A DNA stretch of 64,000 bases. Source: Acidimicrobiia bacterium. Its GTDB lineage: Bacteria > Acidobacteriota > Vicinamibacteria > Vicinamibacterales > CAVVIG01. The notes below the pieces were generated by a model, which made no database searches, had not been told where the DNA came from, and saw only the letters and a program-made list of their open reading frames with translations. This document shows, piece after piece, positions 43,335 through 52,788 of the stretch; the stretch's first letter is position 1, and every line of letters begins with the position of its first letter. The translations under genes were made by a program, and so were the position numbers. Where the stretch lies: NCBI GenBank assembly GCA_016871175.1, contig VFZL01000004.1, positions 62,001-126,000 on the forward strand, given 5' to 3'.

Positions 43335-43342
43335 GGAGAGCG

Positions 43343-44746
43343 ATGGCAAACGGGGTTCAAGCGGTTCCTGACGCCCGGGCGACCACGGAGCTGGTTCCGG
43401 TCATCACGCCAGGGCACTCGTTCGTGTCGGTCACCGAGAAGATCTCCAAGATTGTCCTGCGGAAGGACACGCCGATTGGCTGGTTCCTCTTGTTCGCCCT
43501 GACCCTGGGCGTCTCCGGCCTCCTGGCGACGTCGCTCGGCTACCTGGTGTTCATGGGGATCGGCATCTGGGGGAACAACCAACCGGTAGGCTGGGCTTTC
43601 GACATCACGAACTTCGTCTGGTGGATCGGAATCGGCCACGCCGGCACGCTGATCTCGGCGATTCTGCTGCTCTTCCGCCAGCAGTGGCGCACCTCGATCA
43701 ACCGCTTCGCCGAAGCGATGACGCTGGCCGCGGTCGCGTGCGCGGGCCTTTTCCCACTGTTCCACACGGGTCGTCCTTGGCTCGCGTACTGGCTGCTGCC
43801 GTACCCGAATACGATGGGAATGTGGCCGAACTTCAAGAGCCCGCTCGTCTGGGACGTGTTCGCGGTGTCCACCTATCTGACCGTGTCGGCGCTTTTCTGG
43901 TACACGGGACTCATCCCCGATCTTGCCACGATGCGGGACAATGCGAAGTCGAGGATCGGACGGCGCGTGTACGGGCTGCTAGCCATGGGCTGGCGAAACT
44001 CCGCCTATCACTGGCAGCACTACGAAGTCGCCTACCTGCTACTCGCGGGCCTATCGACCCCGCTCGTCGTGTCGGTGCACAGCGTGGTCAGCTTGGATTT
44101 CGCGGTGTCAGTGCTGCCGGGCTGGCACACGACGGTCTTCCCGCCATACTTCGTTGCCGGCGCGATCTACTCGGGATTCGCGATGGTCCTGACGTTGATG
44201 ATTCCGATCCGTGCCGCGTACGGCCTGCAGGACTTCATCACGATGCGCCACATCGAAAACATGGCCAAGGTCATGCTCGCCACCGGGCTCATCGTCGGCT
44301 ACGGGTACTCGCTCGAAGCCTTCATGGCCTGGTACAGCGGCAACAGGTACGAGACCTTCATGATGTGGAACCGCATGACAGGCCCGTACTGGTGGTCCTA
44401 CGCGCTCCTCATCCTGTGTAACGTCGTCACGCCGGCGTTCCTCTGGTCGAAAAAGGTGCGGACCAGCGTCGGCGCGCTGTTCGTGATTTCGATCGTCGTG
44501 AACATCGGGATGTGGCTCGAGCGGTTCGTGATCGTCGTGACCAGTCTGCACCGCGATTTCGTGCCCTCATCGTGGGGTCGATTCAGCCCGACGATCTGGG
44601 ATTTCTCGACTTATATCGGCACACTCGGCTTCTTCCTGATGCTGCTCCTGCTGTTCGTGCGGTTCCTGCCGATGATCTCTATCTTCGAGATGAGGACGCT
44701 CCTGCCGTCGGCCAAGGTCGACGAGGCGCACGGACACGGTCACTGA
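43343..44746 (+). CDS. actC: Alternative complex III, NrfD-like membrane subunit ActC
   Basis: 467 residues, about ten membrane helices. NrfD/PsrC-family text such as FVWWIGIGHAGTLISAILLL, ACAGLFPLFHTGRPWL and WLERFVIVVTSLHRDF. It holds the quinol-binding site facing the periplasm. A ribosome site GGGAGAG precedes the ATG 8 bp after actB. Ends with the His-rich HGHGH. Confidence 0.94.
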   Translation: MANGVQAVPDARATTELVPVITPGHSFVSVTEKISKIVLRKDTPIGWFLLFALTLGVSGLLATSLGYLVFMGIGIWGNNQPVGWAFDITNFVWWIGIGHAGTLISAILLLFRQQWRTSINRFAEAMTLAAVACAGLFPLFHTGRPWLAYWLLPYPNTMGMWPNFKSPLVWDVFAVSTYLTVSALFWYTGLIPDLATMRDNAKSRIGRRVYGLLAMGWRNSAYHWQHYEVAYLLLAGLSTPLVVSVHSVVSLDFAVSVLPGWHTTVFPPYFVAGAIYSGFAMVLTLMIPIRAAYGLQDFITMRHIENMAKVMLATGLIVGYGYSLEAFMAWYSGNRYETFMMWNRMTGPYWWSYALLILCNVVTPAFLWSKKVRTSVGALFVISIVVNIGMWLERFVIVVTSLHRDFVPSSWGRFSPTIWDFSTYIGTLGFFLMLLLLFVRFLPMISIFEMRTLLPSAKVDEAHGHGH

Positions 44747-44758
44747 GGACGGCGATCG

Positions 44759-45316
44759 ATGGCCACACACATGACCCAGTCCAGCCAGCCCGCCGTGCAC
44801 GGCTTGATCGCCGAGTTCGACAACCCGAACGCGCTGGTGGCGGCGACCGCCAAGGCACATCGCGACGGCTATCGCAAGATGGACGCCTATTCGCCGTACC
44901 CCATCGAGGAGCTGCGCCACGCACTCGGCGCGCCGGCGTCGAGGCTCCCGGTCATCGTCTTCATCGGCGGGCTGATTGGTGCGGCGGCGGGCTTTTCGCT
45001 CGAGTCGTGGGCGAACGCGGTGGCGTATCCCCTGAACGTGGCTGGCAAGCCCTACATTTCGTGGCCGATGTTCATCCCGGTGACGTTCGAGACGACCGTC
45101 TTGTTCGCGTCTCTCTCGGCCGTGGTCGGGATGCTCGCCCTGAACAGGCTCCCACAGCCCTATCACCCCGTGTTCAATCACGCGCGATTCTCGGCAGCCT
45201 CGACCGATCGATTCTTTCTGTGCATCGAGGCACGGGATCCCAAGTTCGACCTGAAGCGGACGCGGGCCTTTATGGACACGCTCGGGGCGCTCGAGGTCGC
45301 TGCCGTTGAGGGCTAG
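44759..45316 (+). CDS. actD: Alternative complex III subunit ActD (DUF3341)
   Basis: 185 residues. The N-terminal cytoplasmic domain opens HGLIAEFDNPNALVAAT and YSPYPIEELRHAL, then two helices (VIVFIGGLIGAAAGFSLESW and ISWPMFIPVTFETTVLF region). This is the DUF3341 membrane subunit that packs beside ActC. It overlaps actE by 11 nt. Confidence 0.93.
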   Translation: MATHMTQSSQPAVHGLIAEFDNPNALVAATAKAHRDGYRKMDAYSPYPIEELRHALGAPASRLPVIVFIGGLIGAAAGFSLESWANAVAYPLNVAGKPYISWPMFIPVTFETTVLFASLSAVVGMLALNRLPQPYHPVFNHARFSAASTDRFFLCIEARDPKFDLKRTRAFMDTLGALEVAAVEG

Positions 45317-45953
45317 TGGCCTGTCCTCGGTGGTCTCGCGCAGCTCGGCGCGAACGTGGCTCGCGTTGGTCGGGTTGCTCCTGTTCGGCGTCTCCTGCCG
45401 CCAGGACATGCACAATCAGCCGAAGTATGTCCCGCTGCGGGAGTCGACCTTCTTCGCCGACGGCAGCTCAGCCCGTCCGCTGCCGGCGGGCACGGTCGCG
45501 CGTGGACAGTTACGAGACGACATCCTGCTCTACACCGGCAAGGTCGGGAACGAGCCGGTCGACCAGTTCCCGTTTCCTGTGACCGAGCAGGTGATGGCCC
45601 GCGGTCAGGAGGCGTTCACCGCGTACTGTTCCCACTGTCACGGCCAGACGGGCGCGGGCGACGGGATGGTGGTGCAACGCGGCTACACGAAGCCCTTGGC
45701 GCTGTACGATGAAAAGGTGAGCCAGAAGCCCGTGGGCCACATCTTCGACGTCATCACCAACGGGTTTGGTGCGATGCCCGATCACGCGGCGCAAGTGAAG
45801 GTGAACGATCGCTGGGCCATCGCTGCGTACGTGCGGGCTTTGCAAGCGAGCACGTCAGGCACGGTCAGCGACGTGCCGCCCGAGCAGCGCGAGCAGTTGG
45901 ACCGAGCCGTGGACGCGCCCGGGGCTGGCGCGGCCAGCCAGACGGCGCGCTAG
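45306..45953 (+). CDS. actE: Alternative complex III monoheme cytochrome c subunit ActE
   Basis: 215 residues from TTG 45306. Lipobox LLFGVSC makes it a lipoprotein. One heme site CSHCH at residue ~107 and an axial Met in GFGAMPDHAAQV. It passes electrons from ActA towards the oxidase. The Ala/Gln-rich tail after residue 180 is low-complexity. Confidence 0.92.
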   Translation: MRASGLSSVVSRSSARTWLALVGLLLFGVSCRQDMHNQPKYVPLRESTFFADGSSARPLPAGTVARGQLRDDILLYTGKVGNEPVDQFPFPVTEQVMARGQEAFTAYCSHCHGQTGAGDGMVVQRGYTKPLALYDEKVSQKPVGHIFDVITNGFGAMPDHAAQVKVNDRWAIAAYVRALQASTSGTVSDVPPEQREQLDRAVDAPGAGAASQTAR

Positions 45954-45980
45954 CGTGTCGGAAGGAGGAAGTCGACAGGA

Positions 45981-47210
45981 GTGGCTGGACCGATCATGCG
46001 TTTTCGGCAAGCGGCCGACCAACTGATTCCCGAGCTCGCCGGGTACCAGCGTGTGTTTCTCATGGCCGGAGGCCTTCTCCTGCTTGTGTCGCTGGTCGGC
46101 TGGTTCCTCAATCCCGCGCAGTTCTTTCAGTCGTACCTGACGGCGTACATGCTCGTGCTGAGCGCGACGCTCGGCCCGCTTGCTCTAGGGATGATTCACC
46201 AGCAGTCCGGCGGCAAATGGGGCGTGGTGATTCGGAGCATCCTGGGCGCCGCCTCGCGCGTGCTGCCGGTCATGACGGCCCTGTTCCTGCCGATCGTCGT
46301 CGGGATGCCGCACCTGTACCACTGGACTCACGCGGACGCAGTCGCGCAAGACGAGATCCTGCAGGCGAAGTCCCTGTACCTGAACGTGCCGTTCTTTCTG
46401 CTCCGGGCCTTGCTGTACTTCGCCGTGTGGAACGCACTCGCCTTCTTCCTGAACAAGTGGACGGTCGAGCAGGATCGCACCGGCGATCCCGCGGTCGCCA
46501 AGCGAATGGAGCGGCTGAGCGGCGGCGGATTGCTCGTCTTCGGCATCACAGTCACCTTCGCGTCCTTCGACTGGCTCATGTCGCTCGATCCGCACTGGTT
46601 CTCGACCATCTACGGGTTCCTGATCTTGGGCGGCCAAGGGCTGACGACGATGGCCCTGACGATCATCGCGCTGCACTGGTTGAGCAAGCGCGAACCGATG
46701 AACGTGGCAGTGGTGCCACAGTACTTCCACGACCTGGCGAACTTGATGCTGGCGTTCGTGATCCTGTGGACCTACTTCTCGTTCTCGCAGTACTTGATCA
46801 TCTATGCGGGCAACCTGCCCGAAGAGATCACCTGGTACACCCGTCGTCTCGACACGACCTGGATCAACGTGGGCCGGTTCCTCATCCTGGCGCACTTTGC
46901 TGTCCCGTTCCTGCTGCTGCTGTTCCGTCGAAACAAGCGTGTGGCTGAACGTCTCGTGCCGATTGCCGCCTTCCTGCTCGTGGTCCGCTTCATCGATCTC
47001 TTCTGGCTCGTTGCGCCGACGTTCCACGAACGGTTGTCGCTGAGCTGGCTGGACATCGTGCTCCCGCTGGGGCTCGTGGCGGTCTGGATCGGCTGTTTCG
47101 TCTGGCAGCTGCGGGGCAACCCGCTGCTGCCGTACTACGACCCGCAGTTTGCGGAGGCTGTGCCCCGGCTCGCCGTGCAGGGCGAGGGGCACCATCACCA
47201 GGCGCACTGA
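45981..47210 (+). CDS. actF: Alternative complex III, NrfD-like membrane subunit ActF
   Basis: 409 residues from GTG 45981, with GGAAGGAGG upstream. About ten membrane helices; recognisable family stretches are TASFDWLMSLDPHWFSTIYG (here FASFDWLMSLDPHWFSTIYG) and YFHDLANLMLAFVILWTYFS. ActF is the second NrfD-like subunit and probably forms a proton path. Ends His-rich (GHHHQAH). Confidence 0.94.
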   Translation: MAGPIMRFRQAADQLIPELAGYQRVFLMAGGLLLLVSLVGWFLNPAQFFQSYLTAYMLVLSATLGPLALGMIHQQSGGKWGVVIRSILGAASRVLPVMTALFLPIVVGMPHLYHWTHADAVAQDEILQAKSLYLNVPFFLLRALLYFAVWNALAFFLNKWTVEQDRTGDPAVAKRMERLSGGGLLVFGITVTFASFDWLMSLDPHWFSTIYGFLILGGQGLTTMALTIIALHWLSKREPMNVAVVPQYFHDLANLMLAFVILWTYFSFSQYLIIYAGNLPEEITWYTRRLDTTWINVGRFLILAHFAVPFLLLLFRRNKRVAERLVPIAAFLLVVRFIDLFWLVAPTFHERLSLSWLDIVLPLGLVAVWIGCFVWQLRGNPLLPYYDPQFAEAVPRLAVQGEGHHHQAH

Positions 47211-47218
47211 GGCGCGAA

Positions 47219-47701
47219 ATGTCGTTAACAGAATCTCAGCAGACTCAGCAGCCGCCCATGCCCCACCACGAAGAGGGCGATATCTATTTCGGCGCCATCT
47301 TCAAGTTCGTGATCTACCTGGCGATATTCGTCGCGATCGTCCAGGTGTTCACCTTCTACGTGATGCGGAGCATCGACAACCGGATGGTGGCCAACCAGGA
47401 GATCCGGTATCCGCTCTTGGCCGAGCAGGGCGAGCGTTTGCCGCCGGCCCCGCGTCTCCAGACGCTGCCCAAGGAGGAGCTGGCGGCTCTGCGCGAGGCG
47501 TGGAGACGGGACCTCGAGGGGTACAGCTGGGTGGACAAGAGCGCGGGAACCGTGCGCATGCCCATCGAGCTTGCGATGAGGCGCGTGCTCGAGCGTGGGT
47601 TACCGGCGCGGGCCGCCGAATCGAGCCCAGCGACGCCTGCACCCGCCACGTTGAGGCCTCCCGACGCCACGAAGCCCGCCGGCGCACCGGCGGGGCGCTA
47701 A
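47219..47701 (+). CDS. Single-helix membrane protein of the respiratory operon
   Basis: 160 residues: His/acid N-terminus, one helix (FVIYLAIFVAIVQVFTFYVM), then a periplasmic part with LEGYSWVDKSAGTVRMPIEL and a Pro/Ala-rich end. The YSWVDxxxGxVRIPI motif recurs in proteins placed between actF and SCO1 genes, so it is probably an accessory or assembly subunit linking complex III to the oxidase. No cofactor site. Confidence 0.8.
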   Translation: MSLTESQQTQQPPMPHHEEGDIYFGAIFKFVIYLAIFVAIVQVFTFYVMRSIDNRMVANQEIRYPLLAEQGERLPPAPRLQTLPKEELAALREAWRRDLEGYSWVDKSAGTVRMPIELAMRRVLERGLPARAAESSPATPAPATLRPPDATKPAGAPAGR

Positions 47702-47720
47702 GGACTGCGACGAAACAGCC

Positions 47721-48617
47721 ATGAGGATCGTTCTCGGCGTCCTGCTCTTCCTCGGCACGGTGACCCCGCCGCTCGCCGCTCAGATGACTGGCGCCCCGAC
47801 GCCCGGGTACCGGCCGATGCCTGGCATTCCGGCGTCGACGCTGCCCCAGGCGTTGCGAGAGATCGGCTTCGACCAGAGGCTCGACGCGCCGTTGCCACTC
47901 GACGCGACGTTTCAAGACGAAGACGGGCGGACCGTTCAGATCGGCGAGTACCTCGGGAAGAAACCAGCCGTGCTGGCGTTCGTGTACTTCGATTGCCCCA
48001 TGCTCTGCACGCAGATCGTGAACGCCCTGGCCGCGGCGCTACGGCCTTTGTCGCTGACGCCGGGCGAAGAGTTCGACGTCGTGCTGGTGAGCTTCGACCC
48101 GCGTGAGACACCCGCGCTCGCCAAGCAGAAGAAAGCAGAAGCCATCGCCCGGTACGGTCGTCCGGACACCGCCACGGGGTGGCACTTCCTGACTGGCGAC
48201 GAAGCGTCGATCAAGCGCCTGACGCACGCCGCCGGATTCCGTTACGTGTGGGACGAGGAGACCAAGCAGTTCGCGCACCCCTCGGGCATCATCATCGTCA
48301 CGCCGGACGGCCGTCCGGCACGGTACCTGTTCGGGATCGAGTACGGTCCTCGTGACGTACGACTCGCGTTGGTCGAGGCGTCGGCGGGCAGGATCGGATC
48401 ACCCGCCGACCAATTGCTGCTGTTCTGTTACCACTACGATCCGATGACCGGTCGGTACGGGATCGTGATCATGCGCGTGCTGCGTCTCGCCGCCATCGCG
48501 ATCGTGCTTGCGCTCGTGGCTTATATCGTCGTCATGGTTCGCCGCGAGAGGCGCACGGCGCACGCGCGGGTCGTGCCGTCTACTCATTTTGCGCCCAGGC
48601 CTGTGCACCGTAACTGA
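47721..48617 (+). CDS. SCO1/SenC copper chaperone
   Basis: 298 residues with a signal peptide (LGVLLFLGTVTPPLAAQ). The thioredoxin-like SCO fold contains the copper ligands FDCPMLC at ~92-96 and the later His in KQFAHPSGIIIV. SCO proteins load CuA of oxidase subunit II, whose gene follows after 1 bp. Unusually it has a C-terminal helix (LAAIAIVLALVAYIVVMV), so it may be anchored at its end. Confidence 0.93.
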   Translation: MRIVLGVLLFLGTVTPPLAAQMTGAPTPGYRPMPGIPASTLPQALREIGFDQRLDAPLPLDATFQDEDGRTVQIGEYLGKKPAVLAFVYFDCPMLCTQIVNALAAALRPLSLTPGEEFDVVLVSFDPRETPALAKQKKAEAIARYGRPDTATGWHFLTGDEASIKRLTHAAGFRYVWDEETKQFAHPSGIIIVTPDGRPARYLFGIEYGPRDVRLALVEASAGRIGSPADQLLLFCYHYDPMTGRYGIVIMRVLRLAAIAIVLALVAYIVVMVRRERRTAHARVVPSTHFAPRPVHRN

Positions 48618-48618
48618 C

Positions 48619-49635
48619 ATGTGGACTTCTCCGCTCTTTCCGGAAGCCGCCTCAACGATCGCCCCTCGGGTAGACGCGTTCTACTTCTTCCTGGTCAGCC
48701 TGACCGCGTTCATGTCGATTCTGATCGCGGTCGCGTTCTTCTACTTCTTCGTGAAATACCGCCGCCGGTCGCCGGACGAAGTGGGTGTCCACATCGAAGG
48801 AGGCATGGCGCTCGAGATTGCGTGGTCCGTGATCCCGCTGATCATCGTGATGGTCATCTTCGGTTGGAGCACGTCGCTCTTTCTCACGTACACGCGTCCG
48901 CCGGCTGAGACCCTCAACATCTACGTCGTCGGCAAGCAGTGGATGTGGAAGTTCCAGCACCTGAATGGCCACCGCGAGATCAACGAACTGCACGTGCCGG
49001 TCGGCCGCGCGGTGAAGCTGATCATGACCTCGGAGGACGTGATTCACGACGTGTTCGTGCCGGCGTTCCGCGTGAAGGCGGACGTGCTGCCGGGGCGCTA
49101 CACGCAGCTGTGGTTCAACGCGACCAAGGCCGGCCGCTACCACCTGTTCTGCGCGGAGTACTGCGGGACGAAGCACTCGGGGATGATTGGCGAGGTGATC
49201 GTGCAAGAGCCCGCGGAATTCGAGGCCTGGCTCTTGACCGGTCGAGCGGAGGGATCGCTGGCCTCGGCGGGTGGGAAGCTGTTCCAGGATCTGGCGTGCC
49301 ACACGTGCCATCGCCCCGATCAGACCGGACGCGGACCGGTGCTGCCGGGTCTCTTCGGTCGCACGATCACGCTTCAGAACGGCGCTCGGCAGGTGGTGGA
49401 CGAAGCGTACTTGCGCGAGTCGATCCTGCGGCCGGCCGAGAAGGTCACGCAAGGGTTCCAGCCCGTGATGCCGGCGTATCAAGGGCTCATCACGGAAGAA
49501 GGCGTACTCCAGCTCATCGAGTACGTGAAGTCGCTTGGCACCGAGCCGCAAACGCAGCCCGTTCGCCCGGCGTCCGGCGGTCCCGCGCCAGGCGAGACCC
49601 CGCCGTTGCCTCCGAAGAGTGAGGTCAATAGGTAA
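48619..49635 (+). CDS. coxB: Cytochrome c oxidase subunit II, caa3 type
   Basis: 338 residues. Two helices, then the CuA domain with CAEYCGTKHSGM at ~178 (two Cys, Glu, His, Met), and a C-terminal fused cytochrome c with CHTCH at ~226 and MPAY as Met ligand. The fused heme marks a caa3-type enzyme. Ends in a Pro-rich tail. The start ATG 48619 is 1 bp after the SCO1 stop. Confidence 0.95.
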   Translation: MWTSPLFPEAASTIAPRVDAFYFFLVSLTAFMSILIAVAFFYFFVKYRRRSPDEVGVHIEGGMALEIAWSVIPLIIVMVIFGWSTSLFLTYTRPPAETLNIYVVGKQWMWKFQHLNGHREINELHVPVGRAVKLIMTSEDVIHDVFVPAFRVKADVLPGRYTQLWFNATKAGRYHLFCAEYCGTKHSGMIGEVIVQEPAEFEAWLLTGRAEGSLASAGGKLFQDLACHTCHRPDQTGRGPVLPGLFGRTITLQNGARQVVDEAYLRESILRPAEKVTQGFQPVMPAYQGLITEEGVLQLIEYVKSLGTEPQTQPVRPASGGPAPGETPPLPPKSEVNR

Positions 49636-49638
49636 GCC

Positions 49639-51306
49639 ATGTCTGCCACGCCTGCCCAATCCACGCTGTCAGCCAAGCCGACGCTTCCGGCGATTTCCCC
49701 AGTCATGCCCGAGCATCACTACCTGAACAACGGGTATGGGCTCAAGTCGTGGCTCCTCACGCGCGACCACAAGCGCATCGCGATTCTCTACCTGCTCTCG
49801 GTGTCCTTCTTCTTCTTGTTGGGCGGATTGTTCGCGGTGGTGGTGCGGCTCGAGCTCGCCACGCCAGCGGGCGACCTGCTCACATCGGACAACTACAACA
49901 AGTCGTTCACCATGCACGGCGTGCTGATGGTGTTCTTCTTCCTCATCCCCGCGATTCCGGCGACGCTCGGCAACTTCCTCATTCCGCTGATGGTGGGCGC
50001 GAAGGACCTCGCGTTCCCGAAGATCAACCTGCTCAGTTGGTACATCTACATGCTGGGCGCCTCGTTCGGCTCGTGGGCGATTCTCACCGGCGGCCTCGAC
50101 ACCGGCTGGACGTTCTACACGCCCTTCAGCACCGTGGCGTCGACCAGTGCCGTCGTGCCGGCCGCGCTCGGCGTGTTCATCAGTGGATTCTCGTCGATCC
50201 TCACGGGCCTGAACTTCATCGTCACGATCCATCGGATGCGGGCACCCGGCTTGACGTGGTTCCGCTTGCCGCTCTTCGTGTGGGCGCACTATGCGACGAG
50301 CTTGATCATGATCCTGGGCACGCCGGTCATCGCCATCACCATCGTGCTCGTCGCCGCCGAGCGTGTCTTCTCGTTCGGGATCTTCGATCCGAAGCGCGGC
50401 GGCGATCCCGTGCTCTTCCAGCACCTCTTTTGGTTCTACTCACATCCCGCGGTGTACATCATGGTGCTGCCGGCGATGGGTGTGATCAGCGAGCTCGTTG
50501 CCGGCAGCTGTCGCAAGTCGGTGTTCGGCTATCATTTCGTGGCGTTCTCGAGCCTGGCGATCGCCATCATCGGGTTCTTCGTGTGGGGCCACCACATGTT
50601 CGTGGCCGGCCAGTCCGTGTACGCGGCGCTCATCTTCTCGATCCTGAGCTTCCTGGTCGCCATCCCGTCGGCCGTGAAGGTCTTCAACTGGACGGCAACG
50701 ATGTACAAGGGGTCGGTGACGCATGCCACGCCGATGTGGTACGCGATGGGCTTCATCGGGCTGTTCACGATCGGCGGGCTCACGGGGCTTTTCCTCGCGG
50801 CGGTCGGCCTCGACATTCACGTGACCGATACGTACTTCATCGTGGCGCATTTCCACTACGTGATGGTGGGCGGCACGATCATGGGGTACCTCGGCGGCCT
50901 GCATTACTGGTGGCCGAAGATGACCGGGAAGCTCTATAACGAGAACGCGGCCAAGGTGGCGGCGGCGCTGATCTTCTTCGGCTTCAACCTGACGTTCTTC
51001 CCGCAGTTCGTCCTCGGCTACCTAGGCATGCCGAGGCGATATCACGCGTACCCACCCGAATTCCAGATGCTAAACGTGCTGTCGTCGGCCGGCGCTTCCA
51101 TTTTGGCGGTCGGCTACATCTTCCCGATCATCTACCTGCTGTACTCGTTGAAGAACGGGAGGATTGCGGGCGCCAACCCCTGGGGCGCCGTCGGCCTCGA
51201 GTGGAGAACAAGCTCGCCGCCGCCCACCTTCAACTTCGAGAAGACACCCTCCGTGACCTGGGAAGCCTACGAGTACCCGGAGGGAGTGGAGAGCCATGTC
51301 GCCTGA
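49639..51306 (+). CDS. coxA: Cytochrome c oxidase subunit I, A2-type
   Basis: 555 residues with 12 helices. Heme ligand in [15 protein letters not shown]; the CuB/cross-linked Tyr region is [13 protein letters not shown], which has YSHP in place of the GHPEV Glu, placing it in the A2 class of heme-copper oxidases (as in Thermus/Rhodothermus caa3). CuB histidines in FVWGHHMF and heme a/a3 histidines in [12 protein letters not shown]. It reduces oxygen to water and pumps protons. Confidence 0.96.
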   Translation: MSATPAQSTLSAKPTLPAISPVMPEHHYLNNGYGLKSWLLTRDHKRIAILYLLSVSFFFLLGGLFAVVVRLELATPAGDLLTSDNYNKSFTMHGVLMVFFFLIPAIPATLGNFLIPLMVGAKDLAFPKINLLSWYIYMLGASFGSWAILTGGLDTGWTFYTPFSTVASTSAVVPAALGVFISGFSSILTGLNFIVTIHRMRAPGLTWFRLPLFVWAHYATSLIMILGTPVIAITIVLVAAERVFSFGIFDPKRGGDPVLFQHLFWFYSHPAVYIMVLPAMGVISELVAGSCRKSVFGYHFVAFSSLAIAIIGFFVWGHHMFVAGQSVYAALIFSILSFLVAIPSAVKVFNWTATMYKGSVTHATPMWYAMGFIGLFTIGGLTGLFLAAVGLDIHVTDTYFIVAHFHYVMVGGTIMGYLGGLHYWWPKMTGKLYNENAAKVAAALIFFGFNLTFFPQFVLGYLGMPRRYHAYPPEFQMLNVLSSAGASILAVGYIFPIIYLLYSLKNGRIAGANPWGAVGLEWRTSSPPPTFNFEKTPSVTWEAYEYPEGVESHVA

Positions 51307-51997
51307 CACCTCCGCGGCAGCGGAATCCCATCGAGGGCACCACCCGGCGCTGGTCCATCACTTCGACAGCCTCGCCGAGCAGCACGAGGCTGCGAGCCTC
51401 GGCATGTGGACCTTCCTGGTGACCGAGGTTCTCTTCTTCGGCGGCGCGCTGATGGCGTACTCGGTCTACCGAAGCTGGTACCCCGAGGCATTCGCGTCGG
51501 CCAGTCATCACCTTGACATCACCCTGGGCGCGTTCAATACAGCTGTCTTGATCTTCAGCAGCTTGACCATGGCGCTCGCCGTGCATGCAGCACAGCTGGG
51601 CCAGATTCCGAAGCTGAAGCTGTTCCTCATCCTCACCATGGCCCTCGGCGCGACGTTCCTGGTTGTGAAGGGCTTCGAGTATCACGAGAAGTACGTCGAG
51701 GGACACATTCCAGGCTTGTTCCCGTTCAACTATCAGGAGGAGCCGCAGTTCTTCGCGCACGCGCAGATCTTCTTCTCGATCTACTTCGTGCTCACGGGGC
51801 TGCACGCCCTGCACATGCTGGTGGGCCTGGGGATCATGGTCTGGATGTATGTCTGGGCCCACAACGGGACCATCGACCGAGACTACAACAGCCCTATCGA
51901 GATTGCCGGGCTCTACTGGCACTTCGTCGACATCGTCTGGATCTTCCTATTTCCACTGCTGTACTTGATTGGACGGCACGGGACCACGGCGCACTGA
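51296..51997 (+). CDS. coxC: Cytochrome c oxidase subunit III
   Basis: 233 residues, about seven helices; conserved [20 protein letters not shown] and the C-terminal [18 protein letters not shown]. Overlaps coxA by 11 nt. N-terminus is His-rich, an apparent feature of this operon. Confidence 0.95.
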   Translation: MSPDTSAAAESHRGHHPALVHHFDSLAEQHEAASLGMWTFLVTEVLFFGGALMAYSVYRSWYPEAFASASHHLDITLGAFNTAVLIFSSLTMALAVHAAQLGQIPKLKLFLILTMALGATFLVVKGFEYHEKYVEGHIPGLFPFNYQEEPQFFAHAQIFFSIYFVLTGLHALHMLVGLGIMVWMYVWAHNGTIDRDYNSPIEIAGLYWHFVDIVWIFLFPLLYLIGRHGTTAH

Positions 51998-52014
51998 CGC
52001 AAGGCCGCATCGAG

Positions 52015-52329
52015 ATGTCAGATCATCAGCACACGCAAGCGCAGCACATCGTTCCGCTCTCGGTCTACTACGCGATCTTCGCCGCATTGATGGTTGGGAC
52101 CGCGATCACGGTGTGGGTGGCGTTCATCGACCTGGGTGTGCTCAATACCGTGGCCGCCCTGGCGATTGCCTGCACCAAGGCGACACTCGTGATCCTCTAT
52201 TTCATGCACGTGAGGTACAGCACGAAGCTCACATGGGCCGTCGTGGCGAGCAGCGTGTTCTGGCTGCTCATTCTTCTCGCGCTGACCTTCAACGACTACC
52301 TGACGCGGCACCTGTCGACGTACGGATAG
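52015..52329 (+). CDS. coxD: Cytochrome c oxidase subunit IV
   Basis: 104 residues, three helices, with the family stretch KATLVILYFMHVRYSTKLTW. Last gene of the operon; 17 bp after coxC. After it a receiver-domain fragment begins within 30 bp. Confidence 0.9.
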   Translation: MSDHQHTQAQHIVPLSVYYAIFAALMVGTAITVWVAFIDLGVLNTVAALAIACTKATLVILYFMHVRYSTKLTWAVVASSVFWLLILLALTFNDYLTRHLSTYG

Positions 52330-52356
52330 CTCGGCTCGGACGCCAACAGGCCGGGC

Positions 52357-52554
52357 ATGAGCGGTATCCAGCTCGTGCGTGAGCTCCTCGAGCGCCGTCC
52401 CTTCCTCGCGGCCATCGTGATGTCTGGCTATACCGAGGATCTGCCGCGACTCGGCGAGCTCGAGGATCGCGTGGCGCTCCTCCCGAAGCCGTTCACACCC
52501 AATGAGGCTCGCGAAAAGGTCGGTCGCATCTTCGGCCGCGCGGCGTCTTCCTGA
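52357..52554 (+). pseudogene. Response-regulator receiver domain, C-terminal half only
   Basis: The text MSGIQLVRELLERRPFLAAI, VMSGYTEDLPRLGEL and LLPKPFTPNEAREKV is the second half of a receiver domain with the conserved Lys in KPF. The phosphorylated Asp and first half are missing; upstream bases read only RPG before MSG. It may be the last part of a sensor-kinase/receiver gene cut by a deletion next to coxD. Confidence 0.7.
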
Positions 52555-52788
52555 TTCGGGCCTCCGCACAAAACCCCCCGCTCGGTCACGCGCGGGGCCA
52601 CGCCTCGCCGAGGCACTCGAATGACAGATCTGACGGTCGGTCCGCTCGCGGTGTCCCGCCTTGCCACACGGCGGCCTGCACACCGCTTCACGGAACGGCC
52701 GCTATCTCGTTCATCTGCCTATCTTTGATTGACAGCAGTCCTTCGGGTTCGGAAGTTGCATCGCCCTGTTGGCGCCCCAGAGCCGCCC

